A stretch of DNA of 64,000 nt from Lunularia cruciata. Taxonomy: Eukaryota > Streptophyta > Marchantiopsida > Lunulariales > Lunulariaceae. The DNA is taken from positions 8,834,744 through 8,898,743 of the forward strand of contig OX419759.1 of the NCBI GenBank assembly GCA_948567375.1, in the 5' to 3' direction. Each line of letters opens with the position of its first letter. The first letter of the stretch is position 1. The notes below the pieces were generated by a model. That model was not told where the DNA came from and made no database searches. It saw only the letters and a program-made list of their open reading frames with translations. Made by a program: the position numbers and the translations under genes. Shown in pieces: positions 1 to 11,268 of this stretch.

Positions 1-47
1 CTGGTCCTGGGCGCTTGTCTGAAATGTGCTAGGATTTCTCAGCATAA

Positions 48-317
48 ATGACTTTCGTAGCTCATAATCAAGTGACTGACTTCTTTCTTACATCTTTCGT
101 GTTCCACATTACAGCAGCTATCGGCGGCGGGACACCTTCTGAATTGACACAAACGATCTTATTCTCATTGCTCCAGGAATCTGTAAATCTGCAACGTTAT
201 TCACATGTATGCGTATCACATATGGAAAATAATTGGCAGCTGCCAGCGATCAGGAATCTGGGGGTCCACGTCCGGTTTCTGTTCATGTACAGTCTCAAGA
301 GTAGTGAGAATCTATAG
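48..317 (+). other. possible terminal exon or genic fragment
   Basis: An open frame runs through this stretch to a TAG at about 315. A plausible splice acceptor (cacattacag) lies at about 105-114, so coding sequence could begin near 115. The block is richer in CpG than the retroelement DNA that follows, resembling the P450 locus further along. I do not recognise the protein and see no domain motif. It could be the last exon of a gene to the left of the window, or chance. Low confidence. Confidence 0.2.
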
Positions 318-1299
318 ATCTTAGAAATTTTCTTAATTCGTTAAATTGTTAAAATTAACAAGTTAATTTATGGCAGGAGGTGAAGGGAGTGCTTTCAGAT
401 TCTGGCTACTATAACATTTCAGGTTCATGTGTTTTTTCAGTTGCCTCAGGGATCTAGAGTGAAACCCAAATTTGCTTACTTTATAAGAGTGCCGATAGAG
501 GTTAGAGGTTGTGATAGGCACTATGGGGGTAAGAGGTAAGCCCTTCTCACATCTTTTATCTATCCTTTCTTCTTTTTTTATACTTATTTGGTTTCTCTTT
601 CTTATTTATTTACCTTTTCTGTGAGTAGTTTCTATTTCATATGTGCAAAATTTTAGTTATGCACTTTCTTTTGTATTCTTGTATAAGGGAATCCTTACAA
701 TACAAGAGCTTATGATGTATCAACTTCATTCTTTAGCAAGCGGATGTAGAGGAACTAGTCTGGATGATACTTTCCATCTAGCACCATACCCCTAATATGT
801 AATCAAGGAGTAGATGCCATTGTTGACCTTTTCATCACACACCTACTATTGCCACGGTTCAGACCATAGAGTCCCTTTCATCCCCTTTTCACATTCTTTG
901 CCTTCCGTGGGGAAGAACCTACACACGTTGATTCTCTTATGAAAAGTCTTACATCTTTTGTCACATTCATTCTTGATCTCCCTACCACAAGCACTCTTCT
1001 CAACTTCATAGACCCATCATCATTATAGGATCAGATTCTTCTCCTTGTACCCTTATCACATCCTTACATATTGCTTCTCCTTGTACCCTTATTACATATT
1101 GCCCCATCAACAAATCACACATATTGTCTAGATTATCCATGGGTAGCACAACTTCAAGGAAGACTATACATGATCAGATGTATAGCCTTCACGTTGTAGC
1201 CTTATCATATGTATACATACCTCCTCATTAACAATCCACACAGCCCGAATGTCCATGAGTAGCACAACATTAAGGAAGACCTAGATGTCTGTGGATAGA
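318..1299. other. intergenic, no gene seen; imperfect direct repeats
   Basis: AT-rich sequence without a convincing reading frame. It contains an imperfect direct repeat of about 115 bases: the pattern 'gtagcacaact..aaggaagac' near 1141 recurs near 1256. There is also a short tandem repeat, 'cttctccttgtacccttat', at about 1033 and 1075. Nothing else was recognised. Confidence 0.5.
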
Positions 1300-1857
1300 T
1301 GTAATCTTTCGAGGATAGAAGACATGAAGAGCAACACAAAAGAAGAAACATACAATTTCACACTCAACCTCTGATGCCCCAAAAGAGCATCTTGATTGCA
1401 TTATATAGCAAAGTGGACTCCCCTAAAGGAAGCTCCACCCTTGGATCAGATACATGGATTGGTGACATGTTAGCAAGCTCTCAAGCTCATGGATCCGCAC
1501 ATTTTTGAGGCCTAATTCATCCGTTGAGGCCTCCAAAATTGACTCTAAAGTTCAGGCTATTCTCGGCTCCTGCCCTATTAGTAGAAGTACTCTCTTGGTG
1601 ATACCTCTATCTGATCTACTTAGTCCATTATCTATAACATCCTCCTATATGTTACCAATCCAATTTTCACCTCTAGATCATATGTCTAGCTATCGATATT
1701 ACATTTCAAGTTATTTTTGGCTCTTGCTCTATTAGTAGAAGTGTTCTTTCTATGACACCTCCATCTGATATACCTAGCCTGTCATACCTAACTTCCTTCT
1801 AGATGTTACCAAGTCAATTTTCACCTCTAGATAATATATCTAGCTATTGGTATTAAA
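1300..1857 (-). repeat. family E LTR in reverse orientation (solo LTR or remnant)
   Basis: Read on the minus strand, this matches the family E LTRs at 2868-3193 and 10243-10689. Shared blocks include the U3 start (CAATAGCTAGA), the segment around 'ggatcagatacatggatt' and the LTR terminus (TGTAATCTTTCGAGG on the plus strand at 1300). The outer five bases (ATAGA left, ATGAA right) do not form a clear target-site duplication. It is therefore either an old solo LTR or one end of a deleted element. Confidence 0.7.
1551..1854. repeat. 154-bp tandem duplication inside the reversed E LTR
   Basis: Two adjacent copies (1551-1704 and 1705-1854) share 'ctattagtagaagt', 'atgttaccaa', 'caattttcacctctaga' and 'tctagctat'. 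The E LTR at 10243-10689 has only one copy, so the duplication is specific to this LTR and covers part of U3. Confidence 0.75.
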
Positions 1858-2521
1858 ATGAAGGCAATGTTGTTCTTTGTTTTTCTTTCTTTGGGAATAC
1901 ATTTGGTGCCCAATAGTAGAGCTTGTGTGTAAGAGATTGCATGCAGAGCTATCACTAATAATTTCAGCCCACTAGTTTTCCCAACTGCCGGAACCTTCTA
2001 GCCCTATTTCCGATGTTTATTTTTTTGGCCCGAGGAATAATGGATAACCTAACCTATCATCACAATGCACACTCCTGGTTTGATAGTCATTACTTTTAGT
2101 GCTACCAAAGAGAAATATATAATACACCTAGATCACAGTGCACACTCCTGGTTTGCTAGTCATTACTTTTAGTGCTACCAAGGAGAAGTATATAATACAC
2201 CTAGAGGAAAGGACCTCAATGCAATGCACACATACCAATATGAACCAATTGGGTGTACAATCAAGCATGCAATGCACAAAAAAAATCCAAAACACAAGAA
2301 AACTAACAACAACTCTCCATGATTCTAATAATGTGCTTTAAAGAGCGCTTTCTTTGTCCAAGACCTATTCTCCATCTAAACTCCAAGAATTGCTTCCAAG
2401 AGTTGGATTTTAATGCCTTTTCATAGGTAAAACTCAATGAGATTTAGATGTGGATAAATTTTCTTGATAGCTTCAATTTATATGTTCTAGGACTCAAGGT
2501 ATAGCATGTAAGATAAGATTT
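1858..2521. repeat. family F repeat with a 73-bp tandem duplication
   Basis: No gene. Two copies of a 73-base unit, at 2059-2131 and 2132-2204, begin 'atcaca(a/g)tgcacactcctggtt' and are about 95 per cent identical by eye. Related sequence occurs near 48130-48300 (same order of 'cacactc..ggtt', 'caccaaagaaaaata', 'acacaccta', 'aaggaaagga'), so this is a dispersed, non-coding repeat. Confidence 0.55.
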
Positions 2522-2867
2522 CTAAAATGTATAGTGGAGAAATTTCCCAATGAACTTTGAGATGTTATAGTATAGATGAGACAAACATCTAATCTTGCCT
2601 TCTCCTCCCACTAGTCTACTCCCTTTACCATCATATTGTTTGCCATAGGCATTCAAGTGAATGCATCTACAAGTTGTTTCTTGCCTTCCACATATGTGAT
2701 CATCATTTTGAACCGTTATCTCGACTCTACACACTAACTCTATCAATGAGATAGATTTATTTGTGTCTCGAAGTTAGAGTAGAGGTTTATGATCTATCTC
2801 CTCTACAAATGCCTTCTTGCCAAGATGGTGTTTCCAATTCTTGGTTGCAAGGACAATGACCATCAAG
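2522..2867 (-). pseudogene. inverted RNase H fragment of family E
   Basis: The reverse complement matches the RNase H segment of the adjacent E element at about 6612-6890: 'ggccattgtcc..caaccaag', 'gtagaggagatagatcataaacct' against 'gtagtagagatagaccacaaaca', and 'cacatatgtggaaggcaagaa'. On the minus strand the open part carries residues matching the end of RNase H just before the integrase linker. It ends abruptly at about 2868, where the LTR starts. An inversion or rearrangement during insertion is the likely origin. Confidence 0.7.
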
Positions 2868-3193
2868 AGCTTTCCAATGGTATCTCACCCATACAATTTT
2901 GAGCTTCTTACAAGAAGATTATCTAAATATTCTCTCTAATCAAACTTGTTTGATCAACCATTTAGGACAAGGATCAACATGCCAGTAATCTAGGCAACTA
3001 ATCTAAGGGTAGAGCTCACTGACATGTCACTAATCCATGTATCTGATCAAAGGGTGGAGTTTCCTTTGAGGGGATTCTCTGCTATATTATAAAGACAAGG
3101 TGCTCCTTTGGGGCATAAGAGTATTGAATGTGAAGCTTTGTATTTTCTCTCTTTTTTTTCTCTTGGGGGCTCTCTTTTCCTCAAAGCATTACA
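2868..3193 (+). repeat. family E 5' LTR, truncated at its left end
   Basis: Aligns with 10505-10689 (3' LTR) and with the reversed LTR at 1300-1857. It contains a TATA-like 'gctatattataaag' near 3090 and ends ...CATTACA immediately before the primer-binding site. About 260 bases of U3 are missing compared with the 3' LTR, replaced by the inverted RNase H fragment. Confidence 0.75.
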
Positions 3194-3194
3194 A

Positions 3195-3206
3195 TGGTAT
3201 CAGAGC
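3195..3206 (+). other. primer-binding site, initiator tRNA-Met type
   Basis: TGGTATCAGAGC, two bases after the LTR end, is the standard plant primer-binding site complementary to the 3' end of initiator tRNA-Met. Confidence 0.9.
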
Positions 3207-4329
3207 AGGTGTTTTAATCCAAGAGAGTAGATCATCCCTCTTGGAGGAACACAGCCTATTGAGACAACAATTTTGAGGGGAGAAAATGTAGTGTAATTGA
3301 TAGACTGGGCATGTTTTAGAGAGAGAATAGGATGGAGGCACTTGGAAGACAATAATTACACCCTACTTTCCATTCTTGAATCTATCCCACATCAAATCAT
3401 GTATATTTATTGTGAACAAGTGAGAGTATATCTTGTTTATTATTTTGGAGTAGAGTTCATGGACATAGTGATCAATTCACCAAACCTAGTGATTCTACCT
3501 ATTATAATATATGATAGAGAGTTGGATTTGACAATATACATTCTATTATGAGTCAATGGATCTGAATTTAACAAATCATCTCCCTTGCAACACATAAGTT
3601 CTCCTTTCAACATGTAAGTAGAAATCTATTATGTGGTTAAACCAAAAGTAATGTTTATGGATTTTATATTTGGTGAGGAATATTATCAATGTGTGGTAGC
3701 CTCTAAGGTCCAATGGTAGTCCTAATAATCTGTTCTCCCTCCCAAGTGATTATATTAAGCTCTCTATTGAAGTAGGAAGTAGCGATTAAATGTTTGTTGG
3801 TGTACAAATCATGGAGCCGTAGTTGTATGATTTGATACAAGGAATGCAAGGGATGTTGAATGAGTTTTGAGAGATCAATATGAAAATGAGTCATTGAAAA
3901 ATCAAGTATGTGACTTCAAGAATGATCAAGTAATCCAAGAAGGAGAACCATCCCAACACCCAACAATAACAATCAAAGTAACTGAAGAGTCACTCATGCC
4001 AATGACACCGGCTTGATCAATAAAAAATTTACATTGTTACTACAAATGAAGAATACATGCAACCTTAGGCCTTACAAGGGATAGCATTCCATAAGAGTAG
4101 TGGAAAATTGGATCTAATGTATCTCAAGAATTAATTATTACCTTTGATTATTCACAACTAAGATCACTAATCATTCAGCAAGTGTGTTTACATGTGGATA
4201 TTTGATATATAATCACTCACATGGAACAATGCTTTGGAATGATCATTGTTGACCAAAGGAAGAGAGATCACTTGGACAAAAATGCAAGAAGGGCTGCTAA
4301 AAAATTTCCAATCTATGGATTCCATGTAG
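3207..4329 (+). other. family E leader and eroded gag N-terminus
   Basis: Lies between the primer-binding site and the first recognisable gag sequence. The first 80 bases look like a normal leader (a 'gagtagatcatccc..ggaggaacac' stretch). The remainder has no sustained frame and may include insertions. Short frames such as that at 3297-3551 match nothing I recognise. Confidence 0.4.
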
Positions 4330-4806
4330 ATGGCCCAAACCCGACCTTGGGGGTTGAAGAAAAAGAATAGCATACAAGAGTATGTAGAGGTATTTCTTGA
4401 TCTACAAGTTGAAATAATCAATATGAGTTCAACAATAGCTCTTGATCATTTCAAATGGGGATTAAAAAACCAAATTTTCCAAGAGGTAATGGTACAAAAT
4501 CCTCACATTATTTTTGAAGCCATTGCTTGTGCTCAAAGAATAGCAAGGGCACATGGAGGAGGTGAAGGGGTAGTCTTGATGCATCACTATTGGGTTGAGA
4601 TACCCTAGTTTGGTGGACCGATTCCTATGGAATTGGATAACATTTGGTTTTGAGACCAAGGAGTATGATTGCTCCAAGGAGAACGGGGATGGGTCAAAGA
4701 AAGGAGAGATAGAGTTCCATGAGGAGAAGAGGCTTGAGCAAAACAATGATGTTGTTACAATTGTAGCCAAGTTGGGCACATAACTATCAATTGTCATGCT
4801 TGTCAT
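4330..4806 (+). pseudogene. family E gag (C-terminal part) with zinc knuckle
   Basis: Residues resembling retrotransposon gag (sequence around VQEYVEVFLDLQVEI, FKWGLKNQIF) are encoded from 4330. In another frame, 4753-4794 encodes an intact nucleocapsid zinc knuckle, C-Y-N-C-S-Q-V-G-H-I-T-I-N-C (CX2CX4HX4C). At least two frameshifts separate the two parts. Gag forms the virus-like particle and the knuckle binds RNA; here the gene is dead. Confidence 0.75.
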
Positions 4807-4997
4807 CCTAGAGGCCCTTGATCTTCATACAAGTGACCCTTGAACCACATAGAGAGACAAATTGAAGAGGAGGATGCTTAAATAAGATTGAAAAATGAAG
4901 ATCACCAATAAATATACCTCAATAAATATTGGCTTAGTGAAGAAGAGTAGAAGGGAGGGAAGGAAGAGGACACGTGTGAAAAGGTGAAGGAAGAAAA

Positions 4998-5400
4998 ATG
5001 CCCAAATTGATTGGCAAAAATGGAGTCTTAGAAGGCAATCAAGTGAGAGTATTGATAGATCTTGGAGCAACACATAAATTCTTGTCTTGCTCTATTGCAA
5101 TGAGGTTGAAGATGGAAATAGAGAAGGATGAGAATTACAAAGTAGAGTTACCTAATGGTCAAACAGAGAGGATTGAGTTGTTACTTAAAAAGGTAAAACT
5201 CTTTGTAGGAGAGTATCAAGAAGCAATAAAGTGGTGAGTGATATGGTTAGCTCATTATGACGTGATCTTAGGCATGCCATGGATGGAGCACAACAACCCA
5301 CGGTCACTTAGAGAAAGAAAGTAGTGAGAATTAGCCAATGGAAGATCTTTGAGGTTAAAGAAAGATAAAAAATGCAAGAACTACCTCTCTATGTTATAGG
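4998..5400 (+). pseudogene. family E aspartic protease
   Basis: Encodes VLIDLGATHKFLS, the retropepsin active-site loop, in which the usual D-S/T-G triad reads D-L-G. Further on come 'VELPNGQ' and then, in a shifted frame, sequence resembling the 'ydvILGMPWm' flap end near 5250-5290. The altered active site and frame breaks make it non-functional. It sits between gag and RT as expected. Confidence 0.65.
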
Positions 5401-5599
5401 GACTACATCTATAGGTAAGACATATGGATATTTAATAGGTCTAATAAGAGAAATCCAGAATGCACAACTCAATTGACAAATTCTTGAGACATTGAAAGTT
5501 GTGTTCAATGAGTTTCAAGATGTCTTTTTGGATGATTTACCCTTAGGATTATCACCAAAAAAGAGAGTAGATCATAAAAGTGAGATAATTCTTAGGAAG

Positions 5600-6900
5600 A
5601 CATCTCCTTATAAAGCCCCATATTGATTATCATCTCATGAGTTGGAAGAGTGTAAGGCTCAAATCAAGGATATGCTACAAAAAAGGTTTATCCAACCCAA
5701 CATATCACCATATGGAGCTCCTATCCTATTTGTGAAGAAGAAAGATAGGACAAAACATATGTGCATTGACTACCAAGGACTAAATCAAAAAATGGTAAAG
5801 AAAAAATACCCATTATTTCACATGGATGACTTGTTCAAGCAAGTCAATGGGGCAAAGAACTTCACCAAACTTGATCTATAGAGCAATTACAACCAAATCA
5901 AAATTATTGAGGAAAATGGCTTTTCAAGCAAGGTTTGGTCACTTTGAGTACTTGGTGATATAGTTTGGCCTCACCAACCACTTTCATGAGTTTGATGAAT
6001 GGCATATTTCATCCATACTTGGATAAATCTATTATCATTTTCCTTGATGACATCTTAATATATAGTTTAACAATGATGGAGCACAAGTAACACTTGCGAG
6101 AAGTCCTCTAGATTCTATGGCAAAATCAGTTGTATGCCAAAATCTCAAAGTTCAAGTTTGGAAAATCTGAATTAGACTACTTGGGGCATAGAGTAAGTGC
6201 AAAAGGTATCCAAGTGCTAACAAATTAAATAGAGGTCATTCAGCATTGGGGTGCTCTAGAAGATCAGACTCAACTTAAGAGTTTCTTGGGATTGATTGGG
6301 TTTTATCATCAATTTTTCAAGGACTTCACCAAGGTTGCATAACCTCTAACAACAATACTTGGCAAGGAGAAAAAGTGGATGTGGGGAAACATACAAGAAT
6401 TGGTCTTTTTGGAATTGAAAGATATATTACTACATGCACCAATCTTGAAAATGATATAGACCCAAAATGTCCAATCAAGTTGGCTATAGATGCATCATGC
6501 ATTACAATAGGAGAAGTCCTACAACAAGAATGGAATGATGAATGACACGCAATTGCATATTTCTCTCCAAAGCTATTACCGGCATAATACAACTATCATA
6601 CCACCAAACAAGAAAAGTTGGCCATTGTCCCTCCAACCAAGCGTTGGAAGCACTATCTTAGCAAGTCATTTGTAGTAGAGATAGACCACAAACATCTTTT
6701 CTACCTCAAGACATAAAAAGATCTATCTTGTTGATAGATTTTATGGGCAGAGTGGAGACAACAATTCAACATGATTATCACATATGTGGAAGGCAAGAAG
6801 CAACTTGTTGATGCATTTATTTGGATGCATATGGCAAAAAATCTAGTGATAGAGGTCAAGATGAACCCAAAATTCTAGCCAAAGATTCTAACTACTATAA
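5600..6900 (+). pseudogene. family E reverse transcriptase and RNase H
   Basis: RT motifs appear in order: '[11 protein letters not shown]', 'MCIDYQGLN', '[11 protein letters not shown]', 'NFTKLDL' (then TAG in place of a residue before S-N-Y-N-Q-I), and an intact F-L-D-D catalytic box at 6040-6051. RNase H follows at about 6370-6870 with frame changes and stops. Several stops fit CAA/TGG-to-TAA/TAG change. Chromovirus-like by overall similarity; inactive. Confidence 0.75.
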
Positions 6901-6969
6901 AAACTGACCCACAAATTGTAGGAGCTCAATCATCCAAGGGCATAACCAATACCCAATGACTCACCTTTC

Positions 6970-8054
6970 ATGATGGTAGTTACTGATCTTGGATGCCACA
7001 AATATAATAACAAAAATCCTAGTGGATGTCATGATTCTACCATTGTAGGTCATGTTGGAGTGGACAAGACCTTAGATGCAATCAAATGGTATTTCCAAGA
7101 TGAGCAAAAATGTGATAAAGTATGTTCAAAGTTGCTTACTTTGTCAACAAAATAAAATTTCTAATCAAGCTCTTGGCATACTCCTTCAACTCCTCCCTAC
7201 TCCTACAAATGTTGGGAATAGGCAAGCATGGATCTGGTTTGTGAATTGCCCAAGGCCACTTTAGGGTTTGACTCCATTGTAGTCTTTGTCACCGACTAAG
7301 CAAAATGATTCATGTGCATCCTACCACCAAGGATATGATTGCTCCATAATTAGCTCAATTGTACTTAGATGCAATCTTTTCTCACTATTGATGTCTTGAG
7401 TGCTCATCATCAATAGAGGCACTCATTCACTACTTTGTATTAGAGAACACTCTTTGACATCTTCAAAACCAAATTGGCCATGTCTATGGCTTACCATCCA
7501 TATACTGATAGACAAGTAGAGTAGGATAATTGCACTATTGAGGACATGCTCCAAGGCTTCACCTTAGATGAGCAAGAAAGGTAAGAAACCTTACTTCCAT
7601 TAATAGAATTAGCCTACATGTAGGCAACCCATTCTTCCTCATGTGTAGAGAGCATCCTTTCATATCTTCAAGCTTGATGAAGATCCGCCCAATAGCTACC
7701 AAAGTTGACATTGTCAACACTTTTTTTTTCCTAGAGTCCAATAGAGTGTGTGAAACACCAAGCACAAGTTATAGATCACCCAAAATTGACAAAAATAATA
7801 TACAAATGCATATTGTTTGCACATGGAGTTCAATGTTGAGGATGAAGTCTAGTTTTCCATAACCAACCTCATAGTAGTTGGCCCTTATAAGCTCAAACAT
7901 CATTTTATTTGGCCTTTTCCCATTCTTCATCAAATTGGTACAATGGCCTACCACCTTGAGCTACCGCCACACATGAAGATCCATCAAGTCTTCCATGTTT
8001 CCTTACTATGCAAATATGAATCCGAACCATTGCAATTTCCTTTGATACAACAAT
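6970..8054 (+). pseudogene. family E integrase
   Basis: The zinc-binding HHCC domain is split over frames (H..GHVGVDKTLDAIKWYF, then QSCLLCQQNK at about 7120-7160). A decayed catalytic core follows with 'MAYHP..TDRQVE' near 7480-7520. The C-terminal part (about 7945-8030) reads like AYHLELPPHMKIHQVFHVSLL, the conserved segment just before a chromodomain. The family A solo LTR interrupts the gene right after this. Confidence 0.7.
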
Positions 8055-8059
8055 TTAGA

Positions 8060-10005
8060 TGTGACAACCCGGCAAATATCACTTTTGCGGTAATTGGGTA
8101 AGTAAAGTTTGTTCCCGCAGAGATACGAGTCAGAATTCATCAAATACGAAGTCAAATAGTAACATGTAGTTCTTCTTGGTTGCGTCTTTAATCTCTTAGG
8201 TAGAAACCACACCCAAAAGAGAGTAACAAGCATTGACTCGTAGTCTTGTCACAAAGTAACACTCCATAATCACAAATCCTTCAAATCTTTCCAAACAATC
8301 TTGATTGTGATGATTCAGGCTCTCCCAAAAATGGCACTTCACTGCAAAACAACTTTGCTTCAGAATTGTGTTCCACCCCTCTACTGAAAGCACAACTTCC
8401 TCGATTGAAATTGCTTCACATCAACCTTGCACTGCACTCACAAATGCAAAATACTACCAACACTACAATTCCTCTCAGATCTGTCAAGGCATTGCTCCGA
8501 TGCACTTCACTTAGGATCAAACACACAGAATGAAGATCAAGGCTGCGGAATCCAACATCCAACAAGCACACTGACTTGCACTTTGAATTTCTCCAAACAC
8601 TCACAAACACAATCACAAAGTTGATACTTGGAATCAAGCTCAAGCGACGAGCACTGCTTCACAACACTTCGCTTTATCTATTCTCAGAAATTATGAGCAC
8701 TGAACAACAAATCTTTGCAAATGCCACTCTTAAATAGTGAATCAATCGACAGTTATCTTCCTAATGTACCTCTTCCTAACAACTTTACAAACCTGCAGAT
8801 CTCATATGACAATGCAACCATTCATATCTGTCTCTTCAAATCTCAAATCGGTTTCTACTCCGATCCGATGTCTACTTCTTCTTCGGCTTTCAAACCCAAA
8901 CCTGAAGTAACTTTACTTCCTAATATTCTGTCCTTGGGTTTCACAACTCCTAATTCCTCCACTAATTCTAACATTTCTCCTTCCTGATATGAAATTCCTA
9001 TCATAGTTAAGCCTTCTAAATCTCTATCTCCCGACCCACTCTTCTCTAAAGTGTCAAATGTCAAATCCAAAGACACTTGCACTCCTATCTCTCTTACCTC
9101 GGGTTTTACTACTATCAATTCCTTTATTGATTGTATTGTGTCATCATCAAAAATTGTAATTGAAAGCATGGGTACACTATCTACACCTTCAATTTGTAAC
9201 CCACTTTCCCCTAATCACTCATGTTACTGACCCAAAGACACTTATTGTCTGATTCTGCATTTCGGGTTTATTCACTATTGCTACTTCTCCTTCAATTCAT
9301 GTTCCATCTTCAATTAGAATTGAAATTGAAGTCATATGTATCCTAACTATCTTCTTTCCTTACTCTAACTTCCTCTGATCCCTCCGGCAAGATTCCCCAA
9401 GTCACCTTCACTGCACTCCGAGGTCCAACTACCTCGGATTTAGTCATCTTCATCTTGAGGCAAAGTCTTTAGACCCAAAGTCATGTAAACCCAAAGTACA
9501 AAGTCGGAAGTACGAAATCCAAAGTACGAAGTCACATTGACCCGAAGAACCTCAACCCGAAGAACCTCAACCCGAAGTACATCTACTTCCGAAACTTCAA
9601 ATGCTTTTAACTTCTTCTACAGACCTCCAAACTTCGCGATTTTGGTGGCAATGGAAAGCCCTGGACTAGACGCTTTCAACAAGATATAGTAAGCTTGATT
9701 TGGACTTGTGTGCATTGAGATATGGCCCCCGCAAGAATCCTGACCTGCAACTTTTATTTCTCCTTTGGGTTTGTTCTCCTTCGGGTTTGCACTCCTTCAA
9801 CATCTGATCCGAGTTTTTTTCCTCCTCTGACACAAAGTAAACTTCTTTGGGTTTGATTCAATCCAAGTCCCTCTTCCTCTAACATGAAGTAGACTTCCTC
9901 GGGTCTGATCAAAACATAAGTTTCCCCTCATTTCTTCTCCATTTGGTTTCAACAAGGTATTTTTTCTTCAAAACTCGTCCAAAATGAAAAATGTGTGAAT
10001 CACAT
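8060..10005 (-). mobile_element. family A short-form solo LTR with 5-bp target duplication
   Basis: Plus-strand ends are TGTGACAACCC.. at 8060 and ..GAATCACA at 10005. The flanks 8055-8059 and 10006-10010 are both TTAGA, a perfect target-site duplication. Orientation is set by the complete family A element at 53133-64000, so the sense strand is minus. At 1946 bp it is about half the length of the long-form LTR. No internal region remains, so it is a solo LTR left by LTR-LTR recombination. It is inserted in the E integrase/chromodomain junction. Confidence 0.88.
8855..9169 (-). pseudogene. C-terminal remnant of the family A LTR-encoded protein
   Basis: An open frame of about 104 codons aligns with the last ~110 residues of the LTR-encoded protein at 53926-56499 and 17477-18118 (shared V-x-x-G-V-Q-V-S, S/TLEKS, V-x-K-P-x-D-R, ending ...I-G-S-E then stop). 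The upstream coding part is missing in the short LTR form. It is useful as evidence that the C-terminus of this frame is conserved and ends at a fixed point. Confidence 0.65.
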
Positions 10006-10242
10006 TAGACCCTATCCAACACTCATTGATGGCATGGAGGAATATGAAGTGAAAAGCATTCTCTAGAAAGTGCATCTATGATACCTACCATTTGCATGTG
10101 GAATATTTTGTATTGGAAAAAGTATCCATTTTGTGAAGTCACATAGGAGCCAATTTCCAACTTGACCCATGCACTATTGTTAGTACAATCTTTTGAGCAA
10201 CAACTTTGCAACAAAGACATTTCTCTTAAAAGGAGGGAGGTT
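10006..10242 (+). pseudogene. family E chromodomain start and polypurine tract
   Basis: Right after the solo LTR's target duplication, the frame reads PTLIDGMEEYEVKSIL, the beginning of an integrase-linked chromodomain. It then decays, so the usual aromatic cage and WKGY-type segment are not recognisable. The tract AAAAGGAGGGAGG at 10228-10240 is the likely polypurine tract priming plus-strand synthesis just before the 3' LTR. Confidence 0.65.
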
Positions 10243-10689
10243 TATAATATCAATAGCTAGAAATATTATCTAGAGTTGGAAATTGGCTTGGTAACATCTA
10301 GAAGGATATATATATGATGAATTAAGTAAATTTGATAGAAGTGTCACCAAAAGAGTACTTCCACTAATAGTGCATGAATCAATAATACCTTGAAAACTTC
10401 AGAGAAAATTTTGGAGGCCTAAAAAAAAGAAGTAGGCCTCAAAAATGGAAAGATTCCCTTCACTTTAGGAAAAAAAGTTTGCCTCCTCTTCTCATTTTTT
10501 TCTCATCAAGAGCTTTCTAACAATACCTCATTTATGCAACTCGCAGCTTTTTATGAAAAGATTGTCTAAAGATTTCCTTTAGTCAAACCTATTTGATCAA
10601 CCAAATAGGATATAGATTGACATGTCATCCATTTAGGCCACTAATCTTAGGTTGGAGCTTGTTGACATATCACTAATCTATGTATTTGA
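10243..10689 (+). repeat. family E 3' LTR, right end missing
   Basis: Starts TATAATATCAATAGC (expected TGTAATA; the second base has mutated). It aligns with the reverse complement of 1300-1857 and, over its right half, with 2868-3050. The last ~150 bases are absent because an A-family fragment begins at 10690. Confidence 0.7.
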
Positions 10690-10821
10690 TGTGACAAAAA
10701 GACAAATATCACTTTTGTGGTAATCAGGTAAGTAAATTTTGTTCCTATAGAGATACTAGTAAAAAATGTACAAATATGAAGTCAAATATCACAAATGTAG
10801 TTCTTCTTAATTTTGTCTTTA
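10690..10821 (-). repeat. family A LTR fragment
   Basis: TGTGACAAAAAGACAAATATCACTTTTGTGG.. matches the plus-strand left end of the A LTRs at 8060, 23805, 53133 and 63082 for about 130 bases. It stops at 'ttttgtcttt', where gypsy family G sequence begins. It is a truncated LTR end with no partner nearby. Confidence 0.7.
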
Positions 10822-11268
10822 GATTGGGATGCAACTAGAGGACGTATGGAGCTTGCAGCCAGATCCGAGGGAGTTTTTCATACTAAGGTTGGGACCTGTA
10901 GTGGTGGGAAGCATGACACTACTGCTCCTAAGGGTCCATTGTTGTAGCCAATCAATACATCTTCCACCCCTACAACAGTTATAGAGGATACTTGAGAGCC
11001 AGATCTTGGACCCAAGCTTACAAGAGAGGAAAGACGGAGAGATTAGAGGTTCTTGATGAGCTACACGAGTTGTTTTGCCTTCAGTATGAAGGACTTGAGT
11101 GCTTTGAAAGGACTTGGTACTTGGATTGAGTTGACTAGCGATACACCAATCTTATGACATCCTTATTGATATAGTGACACGGAGAGGACATTGATTTAGA
11201 GCCGAAGTAGTGACCTTTTTGAGGTTAGTTTGGTGGAGATCTCACATGGAGAGTATGCATCAGCTACA

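Larger units (their letters stand above)
2868..10689 (+). mobile_element. family E Ty3/gypsy chromovirus, decayed
   Basis: Order on the plus strand: truncated 5' LTR, initiator-Met-type PBS, gag with zinc knuckle, protease, reverse transcriptase, RNase H, integrase, start of a chromodomain, purine tract, 3' LTR. Many stops and frameshifts break it. A family A solo LTR (8060-10005) is inserted between the integrase C-terminus and the chromodomain. The 3' LTR is cut at 10690 by another A fragment, so the element's own target-site duplication cannot be read. The domain order places it among chromoviruses. Confidence 0.8.

Noticed and set aside
3297-3551. Open frame of 84 codons in the E leader
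   Set aside because: Not gag-like, AT-rich and unsupported; the E gag begins further on.
10303-10320. Short TA-rich run as a microsatellite
   Set aside because: Too short (about five TA units) to be notable in AT-rich DNA.
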